Origin: Cocos nucifera
Taxonomy: Eukaryota > Streptophyta > Magnoliopsida > Arecales > Arecaceae
NCBI GenBank assembly: GCA_006176705.1
Contig: QRFJ01000295.1
Location: 845,001-909,000, forward strand
Direction of reading: 5' to 3'
Length of the DNA: 64,000 nt
The notes beneath the pieces are model-generated. The model worked only from the letters and a program-made list of their open reading frames with translations. It did not search any database and was not told the origin of the DNA. This document shows, in pieces, positions 10,828-20,759 of the stretch (positions are counted from its first letter, which is position 1; each line of letters begins with the position of its first letter). The position numbers were made by a program, and so were the translations under genes.

Positions 10828-11560
10828 GAAAGTATCTCAAAATCTTATGAGGCCGCTTCTTACCTCTTTCAGAATCTTCAGCATACCTTGACCCACCACA
10901 TTCTGGGCAACAATCCAAGTGTTAATGCTCTTTATAAAATAATGCACAATCATTCTTGCATGCATGTATTGGTGTATAATCCAGTCTAAGTTCATGCATA
11001 TACTTTTTTGCCTCTAAATATGATTTTGAAAGTTTTTCACCATCCGATAATGCCTCCTTGATTAAGTTTAATATAAAGTCAAATGACTTTTGACTCCAAC
11101 CAAACATGGTTTTACCAGGGAGCTGTTTTATCAAGTACTCAAACATCGAAAACTTCTTACATTTTGGATACAATGGCTCTTTGGCATCTCTCATGAGTTT
11201 TTCAAAATATCCATCATTTGCATTATCCGTACTCTCTGAAGAGTTGTCAAAATATGCCCCCTCATATAAATCATCTAACATTTCACTGATGCCAATTGGT
11301 TCTGTCTGTTGATCCGTATATTGGTCTCTTATGTTAGTAGGTCTACTTTTTTCATGCAAATCTCAAATAATATACTTTCTATACATACCCCAATTCAACA
11401 AGTGCTTCAATGCTGTATCTGTAGACTGAAAGTAATTATTATGACATCTCCGACAAGGACATTTGATTCTATTGGAATCATCGACTCTTGAACGTGCAAA
11501 TCTTATAAAATCCCTAATACCTTGTAGGTATTCAGGTAAGATGATAGAGTGAGCATTCAT
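10828..11560 (-). pseudogene. CACTA TNP2 transposase, 5' part (N-terminal domain)
   Basis: Minus strand from about 11560. SWMNAHSII and then EYLQGIRDFIRFARSRVDD and IKCPCRRCHNNYFQ form the transposase-associated N-terminal domain, with its CPC-x2-C zinc-type motif. A second open piece (11359-10922) carries MFGWSQKSFDFILNLIKEAL and HELRLDYTPIHACKNDCALF. Beyond it CCPECGGSRY and KKRPHKILRYF lead up to the LTR insertion, and the sequence resumes at 5690. A frame break lies between the two open pieces. No upstream exon was resolved, so the true start is unsure. Confidence 0.8.
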
Positions 11561-11599
11561 CCAACTATTATTGATATTTTCTATCTATCCACGAAAAAT

Positions 11600-12170
11600 A
11601 TTCACCATTAAAGTATGTGTTATTAGTAAGATTTTAAAAATGCATAATCCTATCCATTTCTAACAGGTATGGCCCTATCCCTTTCAAAAAAGAATAAGCT
11701 CATGGTTCTCTAAGTATACGATATGAATACGGTGCTTGTGCATCCTATCCAATATATACCCGGAGAACATATGAGAGATAACTACTGAACACCATATAAT
11801 AAAATAAAATATTAATAAATAATAATAATAAGATTAAAACTCTTCTAAAATGTTCAAAATTGGGACATCCAAGAGTCGATCTTGATCATACATTCAATGC
11901 ATGATCTACGGCTCAATGCATGCAATTTTGGATCCATCTCTAAACATACATTCAAAAATGGTATCCTAATTTATCAAAAAGGGATAACTCTACATTTCCA
12001 TAAAATTTTCTCTAAAATATGGCTGAAAGTGGGCTCAAGCCAGCCCGAGGCCCATCAGACCAAGCTGGCTTCTGATCGGGCTTCGGGCTCGGCTCGAGAT
12101 TATTCAGGCCAGGCTCAGGCTAAAAAATAGAGCCCATATTATTTTTGGGCTGGACTCGAGCCTATCTTTG
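11600..12170. other. CACTA interior upstream of TNP2, no gene seen
   Basis: Part of the element's 5' leader region. Around 12030-12180 it has a series of GGGCTC/GAGCCC-type words on both strands (for example CAAGCCAGCCCGAGGCCCA), a low-complexity pattern. No convincing coding region; the plus-strand open frame at 11882 has no recognisable domain. Confidence 0.5.
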
Positions 12171-12189
12171 TTCTGGCCTAAGTCCAGCC

Positions 12190-13060
12190 CGAGCTCGAAC
12201 CCGATTACAGTCCAAAACAACACCCCCTTCCTCCCACCCTCTCCCCACTCTTCCATCCTACCCCGATCCCCCGCGAATCCTCCTTCGCCCTCCCTCCCTC
12301 GTGAAACCACCCCCGCCCTCCTCGATCCTCCCTCCCTCCCCCATGAAACCCCCACCACCCTCTCCCCCCCACGAAACCCCCCACCCCTCTTCCTTGCAAA
12401 GCCCCCTCCTCCCCTGCGAAAACCCCTTCGCCCCCTCCCTCAAAAGCCCCTCCCTCCTCGCGAAACCTAGCGCCCGCAACACCCCCCCCTTGCTCCCTCA
12501 GCACCTCCCCCTCGGAAAACCCCCTCCCTCCCTCGCATCGCACCCCCGGCTGCCGCCTGGGCTACCTAACCCCCCCACTCCCGTGGCCCCCGCACCCTCC
12601 CTCCCCTCCCGCGCGGCCCCCGACACCCCCATCGCAACCCCCCTCTCTCACACCGCACCCCACGGCCGCTGCTTGGGCTACCCCAGCACACCTCCACCTC
12701 CACACCACGGCCCTGGCCCCACCCGCGGCTTCCCTTCGCCCCATCCCGCCTCTCCTCTCGTACCTCCATTTCCGAGCAACGAACCCCACCCCCTTCCTTC
12801 TCCGAGGATGCAAAAGCAAAAAATAAAAAGATTTTATCTTTTTTGAGGTAGCAGCACGATGGCACGGCAACACCACGGTGGTGGCAGAGGCGGCGACGAC
12901 AGTGACAGAGGTGGAGGCAGGGACTATCTATGGCGAGATAGATCGAAAGAGAGAAGGGGGAAAAAGGAGGTAGCCAATGGAGAGGGTTCGGATCGAGAAA
13001 ATAGAAGGGCGGGGGCGGGAGACGAAACGCGTGGAGAGCGGGATGGTAAATTTCTTTAGA
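12190..13060 (-). repeat. GC-rich, G-run-rich island inside the CACTA element
   Basis: About 870 bp of very high GC in an otherwise AT-rich element. The plus strand is C-rich and the minus strand carries many G runs. Internal near-repeats of about 25-40 bp (GTTTCGCGAGGAGGG-type words on the minus strand) run from 12300 to 12540, and a GTAGCCCA..GGCAGCC..GGGG word occurs twice, near 12565 and 12690. Long open frames here are proline- or glycine-rich products of low complexity. It could be the transposase promoter/5' leader or a captured host GC-rich gene start; I cannot tell which. Confidence 0.6.
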
Positions 13061-13069
13061 TGAATAAAA

Positions 13070-13490
13070 ATTAATATTTTATCAACACAAAGTTACGTCG
13101 GCAAATCTGGACTTAGCTACGTTTAAGAAAACGTAGGTAATAAAATTATTACCGATGTCGGTGAAATATCGAAACATGTTTAATAAAAAATAAAATATTT
13201 AATAAAAATTATTACCAATGTAATATTTTTATTGCAACATAATCATTTACTGATGACAAGTAAACATCATAAAATATTTATTTAAAATTAAAATTAGGTT
13301 TGCAAAATATATAATTAAAATTTAAAAATAAAAAAATTAAAAAAATAATTTTTGATGAAAACTAAACATCGAAAATAAGTAAATTTCCTACATTAACCTT
13401 TAACATAGGTAATTATTCTGTTTGCCGATGTTTTCTTACATCGCTAAAAATTTATTTTTTGATGATTATTTTACGTCGATAATAACTTAA
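13070..13490. repeat. CACTA right subterminal motifs, inner block
   Basis: Copies of the ACGTCGGTAA/TTACCGATG-type motif, as at the left end, in AT-rich DNA. They bind TNPA-type proteins in known CACTA elements; here that role is inferred. Confidence 0.65.
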
Positions 13491-13510
13491 TTATCTTTCA
13501 TTGATTTTTA

Positions 13511-14509
13511 AATTATCTTTTATATTTTATAAATAATTTATGAATATAATTATTAAATTTAAAATTCATCTTCATCATTTATTATCTAAATAATTATTAT
13601 TAGATTATCATTACAAAAGTCTATCTCGATCAGGTTGTCCTAGCTATGTCGATCAATAAAATTTATCTCGACAGTCAGAAACAATTGCATGATGATCTGA
13701 TAAATAAAAATCATTAATGGATCCAAAAACTTACAGCAATAATTTTGGTGATATTTATAACATACTATCAAAATTTTACTTCAATCGAACATCATTATTA
13801 TGGTCAATTTAGTAAGGAATGATTTCAACCATTAAATAAAAAATGAGTGATCAAAAAGCCAAACGACGTCCAATTTAGATAATTTTTTAGATAAGTAATC
13901 TTTGCTGCTGCTTTCATTATTTATATGACCATGATCATAAAATTTAAATCATACATATATGAACCATCCATATTAAGTAGATCTTATAAAAATATAAGTA
14001 TATTTACCTAGCGATCTCAAGAATTAGTATCAAGAGACATAAAATTTTGGATTGTTCATATATATATGCGATTTGAATTTTATGATCATCAACATACAAA
14101 CAATCAAAGTATTAGCAAAGATCATTAGTCTAAAAAATTATCTTATAATCGGATGCATTTGCCCTTTTGATCACTAGTTTTTTATTTAATGGCTAAAATC
14201 ATTTCATACTAAATTAACTATGATAATGATGTCCGATTGAGATGAAATTTTGATAATATGCTATAAATATCAGTGAGATCATCTTTGCAAGTTTTTGAAT
14301 CCATCGGTAGTCTCTATCTATCATATCATCATGCAGTCATTCATGACCGTCGAAATCAAATTTTATTGATCGACATAGCTAGGGCAACATGATCGAGGTA
14401 GACTTTTGTAATGATAATCTAATAATAATTATTTAGATAATGAATGATAAAAATAAATTTTAAATTCTAAAATTATATCGATAAATTATTTATAAAAAAA
14501 TAATTAAAA
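13511..14509. repeat. Large inverted repeat (arms about 465 bp, loop about 70 bp)
   Basis: The left arm (13511 to about 13975) reads as the reverse complement of the right arm (about 14045 to 14509). Examples: CCTAGCTATGTCGATCAATA at 13639 against its complement near 14370, and ATGATCATAAAATTTAAAT near 13930 against ATTTGAATTTTATGATCAT near 14070. The arms are alike along their length with scattered mismatches. Such a foldback would make a long hairpin RNA if transcribed. It may be a foldback/MITE-type insertion within the CACTA element. Confidence 0.85.
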
Positions 14510-15400
14510 TGACTCAATATTTGCCTACGCTCTTAATTGCGTAGATAATGAATGCTATAAATAAGAAAATTACCTATGGAAATTAATAATAATTAGCCTT
14601 ATTACCTACGTTAGCTTAGCATTGGTAAATTATTTATAAAAATAAAATAAATTAATCAAAAAAAATATTTATCAACATTAAATAAGCATTGATAATAAGC
14701 CTAATTACCTACGAAAGAATTAAGCGTGGATAATTAGACTTATTACCTATGTAACTTATCATCGGCAAATTATTTATAAAAATAAAAAAATTAATAAAAA
14801 AAATATTTATCGATGTTAGTTTAGTATAAAAAATAAGTCTAATTACCTACGTAAAACTTAAATGTAGGTAATTGGCCTTATTGCCTATATTAGCTTAGCA
14901 TCGATAAATTATTTATAAAAATAAAATAAATTAATCAAAAAAAATATTTATCGATGTTAAATAAGCATCGGTAATAAGCCTAATTACCTATGGAAGAATT
15001 AAGCATATGTAATTAGACTTATTACCTACGCTAACTTATCATCGATAAATTATTTATAAAAATAAAAAAAATTAATAAAAAAAAATATTTACCGATATTA
15101 GTTTAGCATAGAAAAAATAAGGCTAATTACCTACGTAAAAGTTAAACATAGGCAATTGGCCTTATTACCTACGTTAGCTTAGCATCGATAAATTATTTAT
15201 AAAAATAAAATAAATTAATTAAAAAAATATTTACCAATGTTAAATAAGTGTCGGCAATAAGCCTAATTATCTATGGAAGAATTAAGCATGGATAATTATC
15301 TTATTACCTATGCTAATTTATCATCGATAAATATTTATCAAATATTAAAAAATTAAGATCATCCATTATCGATGCTATTATTTAAATGCCAATGCTATTT
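14510..15400. repeat. Tandem subterminal array, about 280-bp units
   Basis: The marker TTAGCTTAGC occurs at 14611, 14890 and 15174 (spacing 279 and 284 bp). Each unit contains two similar halves of about 140 bp with words such as AAATTATTTATAAAAATAAA and ATTACCTACG. This is the right subterminal region of the CACTA element. No coding potential. Confidence 0.85.
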
Positions 15401-15562
15401 TTACGTGGCTAATTATGTTTTGCGACTTTTAATTTATAGCATAGCTAATTATGTCAATTTTATCGATATTTATGATTTTGTGCAGCTATTTCTCTTCTTT
15501 ATTTACATAAAATTTTGTGTAGGTAAATATTGCTTCAGCAAAACCTCTATTTTTTGTAGTGC

Positions 15563-16669
15563 CTGCTTGAGCATCCTATTCCTAGCTAATCTCGGCATGG
15601 ATTGATATGGAGTTTCCCGAGATGCTAAGCAGTGAACTCAAGCAAGTATGGCTACCATAGATTAAAACTGAACTGTATGACAACGATTAGACTGAATATT
15701 ACTAACCTGACCACTATGATTTCTTAACAAGGCTATGTGAAATGATAATTATAAAAGCTCTCAGGATCCCTGACGTTTCAACTAGAGCTATAAATTTCTT
15801 ATGCTTAGAACGAAATTTAACAGTGCCTAAGTTAGGAGTTATTCTACTTTCCTAATCAGCATTAACAATAATCATATCATCTATGATCTCCATCCATAGT
15901 TTTTATTATGTCATCTGAAATTTATTTTATATTGCATATGGCATGTAATCATCAAATTAAGCGTGACGGTCACAACGTCTGCATTAGGGAAAATACAGAT
16001 AGCTGCAGAAGTGATGGGAAAAAGATTAGAGAGAGATTACAAAAAGGAGAGGAAAGAGGAAAGCAACTACAATAGATGGGTCCAATGCTTTAGTGGAGCA
16101 AAGATCGCCTCACAAGATGAAGTGTACAGGACCTTATGCTGATTGGAGGAAGATGAGGTATTTCTTTTCACATCAAAAAAGAAAGAAAAAAAGAAAAAAA
16201 AATACATTTTTGTACAATGAAGTTTAGCAGCATTAGCCATCGGGTGATTCAAGTTTTATGTTTGTTAATTTGATCAATAACATGGTAAGATCAGAACGAG
16301 TAGAGGGAGGTGAACGTCATTTGCCCATGACAACCGCATGTAGCCCACTAAATAAGCTTACGTGGCAAAAAAGTCAATAAGCACTGCTGATGTGACATCT
16401 TATTATCTTGATCAATGATTAAGATGGAAATATAATCAGATTTTCAGTTACAAGTCTCATTTTTTTCCCATCTTTTCGTCATCCTCATTTAGGGCTTCAA
16501 TAAGAAAGAAAGAAGAATGGAGATGGAAAGGAAAAGACAAAGGAGAAGCCGTTCATGCAAGGTATTAAAGATAAATTCCATTCTTTCTAATGATTTTGGT
16601 CCTTTCTAAGCTATAAATACTATCATCTAGCTACAATTTGGCCTCTTCATCAATAAATAATGTTCCACG
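15563..16669. other. Intergenic stretch between CACTA and Copia elements
   Basis: About 1.1 kb of moderately AT-rich sequence. The only open frames (for example minus 16067-16252) are short, lack domains and cross an A/T homopolymer. I see no gene, RNA gene or clear repeat. Confidence 0.5.
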
Positions 16670-18913
16670 TATTAGATATATGTGCCCTAGAAGCCAGAAT
16701 TGACTGACACTAGTAATACACTTCTAGGAGCAAAATTATAATTTTGACTATAATCAATAAAATAGATTATTTTCTATCACATATGTATATTTAGTGTCTG
16801 TGATACATCCTTTGAGTTAATGGTAATGATAATTCATATTTTCAAGAGTTGAAAATTTAAGACATGAATAATCATTATTAACTCATAAAATGCTTCCGAC
16901 CATAGGATCATCACGAGGATGGTGATTGATCCGGAAGGTTGGTGTACAATCGCTTCTCTTTAGTAGATGAGTCTTGAGTCTACGGTGTGGAGACACCGAA
17001 GCGAGAGTATAGGTACTCGTTAGAGAACGAGGGCACTGAGCGTGACCACCTCGAGTAGTCATTAGGAAGTCTACCTTCTCGTCAATGACTGACTCGATGC
17101 TGCAGTGGTGTGTCTGGTTCTTTGACCTGAGGTGCATCGACAGTTCACCTTGAGGGTGTTATAGTTTGACTACACCATTACTCGATCTCCTAGCCATTCG
17201 AAATCCTGAGGTGTATGTTGGCTATAGCATGTTCATTGTAGGAAACTGGATTGCATCAAGATGGAATCTATCTACCTCGGTGGTAGAGGAGCAGCCCTAT
17301 GATGATCATGAGAATCAAGTCCAGAAGCCCATGGCCATGGCAGAGTGAAATAATAGAAAGAGTTTCTATTTAGATTTTCACATTCGGACTTGAATCGAAT
17401 GATTACATCATATGACAGAAACTAGGGTTTGACGAGTTCACCTTAACCCTAATCTGATCGGGGCTCAAGATAGAAGAACTTAATCACATAGGTAGCTGCA
17501 CCAAGAGGTTCGCATTCAGCTCTGATGGGTTGCCACCATATACTGCTAGGTGTCACTGGTGGATTTTGGGAGCAATTAGAATGATTTAGATGATCGATCA
17601 TTCTAGCTGTTCGAATCAGAAGAGTTCTGATCCATCGAAAGGAGTTTCGATGATGTCGATGATAGAGATCATGACATATCCCATTACCATATAACTGAAC
17701 CTAACTGGGTCACACAAACAAGGGTTTGAATCTGGTGATCATCAATTGAACTGATCCAGTTCAATTGATCTGAATGAGATTCAATTAGGTTCAAGAAAAT
17801 CGTGCTAGCACTCGATTGAACCTAACGTTCTTCTTTTACTATCATAAATAGTTGTCCTGACTGAGCCAAAGGAGTTTGTGCTCAATCAGAGGCCTTCACT
17901 TGGTCTGACTGGAGCTTGTCCAAGTCAGAAAAGAGTTGTCTTATTTTGTAAGATAATACCTGCCATTTTTGGTCACCTGCCATTTCTTCGTTCCTTTGAC
18001 TTTGGTCAAAAGTTGACCTTTGACTGGTCAAATGTTGACCATTGATACTTTGACTTCTGTCCATGTGTCATACACCTATTGGAGAGCTGGTGGGAGCTTG
18101 TCTTCCTATCAGAATCTAGCAAGAAGGAGGGTGCACGCCACCCTTGGGGTGTGCCCCATCCGGAGGCACCCAGGAATCCCTGTTGGACAGGGACTCCATC
18201 TCCTTATTGAATTCCAATTAGACTCCTTCTAAGAACCAACTTTGACTGGATCTTAGGCACCATCTAAGGAGGAATCCAAGGGACTCTATTTTCACCAATC
18301 AGATTTAGATCTGATTTCACAAAGGATTGTGATTGGTTGGGAAGAAGAGGAGTTGGATCACGCATAGTCTATAAATAAGACCCTGCGCCCAACCCAAAGA
18401 GCAATTGAAAAAAATTCCCACGCCCCAAGGCTGGTTCTCTCCTCCTCCTCCATGCCAAGCCCATCTTCTCCCTCCCCTCTCCATGTCCAAAGTAGTTTGG
18501 GATCTTGGTTGGTACAATCCAGATGAGAGAATGGCGACAGAAAGCTAGAAGGCTGCGCTGCTACAAAGGACAACTGCTGATCTTCAAAAGGTATTTTGAA
18601 GATCCTCCAAATCAGATCCAGATCTAATTTTTGGAGACGTGATAGAGAAGAAGAGGATCTCCAGATCTAGTTTGAGTGGATATCGATAGAGGCCAGGCAC
18701 TTACGTGGCTAGATCCAGAACCTTCCGCTGCTTACAAGATCATCAACGGGTAATAGGATTACCCTACGTCTTATTTAAATTTATTTTAATAATAAGAATT
18801 AGATATAAAATATTTTAGATCTGATCTAGATTAAAAAAATTTTTTTGAAATATATCTCTTGATTCGATCAGATCTGAACGAACCTGGATCCGAAAAATCA
18901 GGATTTTCCTTCA
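16670..18913 (+). repeat. 5' LTR of the Copia element
   Basis: 2244 bp, nearly colinear with 24780-27066, with scattered substitutions and one- or few-base indels. It begins TATTAGATATATGTG where the 3' copy begins TGTTAGATATATGTG, so the canonical TG has mutated, and it ends TTTTCCTTCA. Minus-strand open frames inside are not genes. Confidence 0.93.
18370..18377 (+). promoter_or_regulatory. TATA box in the Copia 5' LTR
   Basis: TATAAATA within TAGTCTATAAATAAGACCC; the same site is at 26487 in the 3' LTR. It probably sets the start of the element's transcript. Confidence 0.65.
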
Positions 18914-18915
18914 AC

Positions 18916-18932
18916 TGGTATCAGAGCCAAGG
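18916..18932 (+). other. Copia primer-binding site
   Basis: TGGTATCAGAGCCAAGG, complementary to the 3' end of plant initiator tRNA-Met, 2 bp after the 5' LTR. It primes minus-strand synthesis. Confidence 0.9.
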
Positions 18933-20759
18933 TTCTAAAGTATTTAGATCTAATTTTAAATTTATTTTAATTAAAAAATAAATGATTTTCAGATGTCACA
19001 TGAGATGTGATCAGATCTAAAATCAGAAAAAATTAAAATTAAATGATTTGGATCTAAGATTAGAAAATATGCATGACTAGTTCTAAAATAGAATAGTTCT
19101 ATAGAATAGTCTTGCATGTTTTTAATTTAATTTGATTAAATCATATTTTAGATCTATTTATTTACTATTTTTTGATATTATAATTATTATAATAATATCT
19201 AAAAAATAATAAATAAAAATTATTTAATTTTAAACATCATATGAGATATGATTGATGCATGTCTAGACTAGTTGTAGAATAGTTCTACATAAGTTGTCTA
19301 GATTAGAATTTATTTTGATTAGATCAATTTAAATCTAATTTTTTAGATTATTATGAGATAATTTAGATCTAAAAATATGCATGATTCGATACATGAGATG
19401 TATGCAAAATATGCCATGATTAGATCTAATTTGTATATGAGATATATGATATAGATCTAAAACTATTTTGTAGTATTGCATGTTCCTGATTAAGGCGTTC
19501 CTCTTGGCCGTCCGATCATAAGAACGAAGAAGGGTTTAAAGGCCCTCTTCTTCCATCGATGGGGTGTTCTTATGATGTGTAGGGGTGCTGCGTGTTCGTC
19601 CTTAATCAGAAATCCAAAACTTACTTTCTGCAAAACCCTAGATCCTGAAACCCTAGGATTTATTGTGCATATTTTGTTTATGAACCCTACTTAATTAAAA
19701 ATTAAGATTATGGAATATTAATTAGGTCTAAAATTGAGAATTTTAGATCTAAGACATATTCATAATACTGGGTTCGGGCTTGGGTAGCTCAATTAGGTCT
19801 AAGCGGTTGATCAAACCGAATCAAGAGTTGGTTAGATGGGATCAACAATGCTTAAATTGACCAGCCTAATAGGATTAAGTCTGGGTCAAGATCGAGTCAC
19901 GATCAAGCAAGACCTAATTAGGCTCAGAGGTTAGAGTCTGGATTGTAGGCTAACCCAATTGGTTCTGGCTCAATAATTTGGTGTCTAAGGTAAGTTTGGC
20001 ACATACGACCGACTGGTTTTTAATTGGAAGCTACTCGACCTGAATGCATTCTTGTACGAGTTAATGGCATATTCCTTCCACCGGATCTCACTTACCTGGC
20101 CATATCTGTTGACACAGTTCTGATCTGAGGTGGTCAATAATCCGAGCTAACCCATGCCACTAGGTTAGTCATAATTGTTATGACTATGACAAGTCTAGTT
20201 TAATGAGACCTGAATCAATTCTTCCCTAAGAAAAGATTAAGTCTGAGGTCTTCCACCATTGTAGATGTGCGGGCCCTTTCCGGGGTTGATTGTTTCTCGA
20301 CTGGATACAGTGGCTCAGTTGCACCGGAAGATGCAACCATGTCTATTAGGCATTGGATGCTATGGGCTGGAGGATGAGTTGGGCTCAATATTTTGGATAC
20401 GTGTGAGAGACTCAATTAGGAACCCAGTCTATGCAAATGGTGGGTCTGACTTAACTAAGGAGTGGATCAATATTTTGGATACGGTGAGATTCATGAATTA
20501 GAGACCAAGTTTGGGTGCACCATGATTAGAGAATCATTGAACAAGAGTTGTTCACTCATTGGCTAACCCATCACCAATAACTGTTAGGTGAGGTGATGAG
20601 TCAGTTGGTGAGACCGCACCACCCACTAGAAATCATTAATCATGGAGATTTTTCGCATCTCTACAGAGGGAGTGTAGGGATCCGAGAAAATAGTGGGAAG
20701 CTAATTTATTTAAAAATAAAATTTCTAAATAAATTGGTCAAGTCATAATTACAGTATCT
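18933..20759 (+). other. Copia untranslated leader
   Basis: About 1.8 kb between the primer-binding site and gag without a convincing open frame. The first part is AT-rich with many AGATCT/TAGATCTAA words; the later part is more balanced. Short frames (for example 20265-20501) lack domains. Confidence 0.55.

Larger units (their letters stand above)
143..15562 (-). mobile_element. CACTA (En/Spm) DNA transposon, degenerate, with nested LTR element
   Basis: The left end starts CACTACGAGAAAAAAG at 143. The right end, read on the minus strand from 15562, starts CACTACAAAAAATAGAGG. Both match the CACTA terminal consensus, and the flanking 3-bp sites are CCA and CCT, a near target duplication. Inside both ends lie many short copies of a motif like ACCGACGTAA / TTACGTCGGTAA, the subterminal repeats of this superfamily. 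The transposase genes read from right to left (minus strand): TNP2-like at 11560 to 2818, then a TNPA-like gene at about 2480 to 1073. About 5.1 kb of its length is a younger LTR element inserted in TNP2. Frameshifts and stops throughout show it is no longer autonomous. The superfamily call is firm; the exact termini are fairly sure. Confidence 0.88.

Noticed and set aside
12145..12846. 233-aa proline-rich open frame resembling an extensin-like protein
   Set aside because: Low-complexity C-rich DNA gives open frames on both strands here. There is no signal peptide, no SPPPP pattern and no intron or leader context; it lies inside the CACTA element.
16067..16252. 61-aa minus-strand open frame with a run of phenylalanines
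   Set aside because: Made by an A/T homopolymer; no family, no context.
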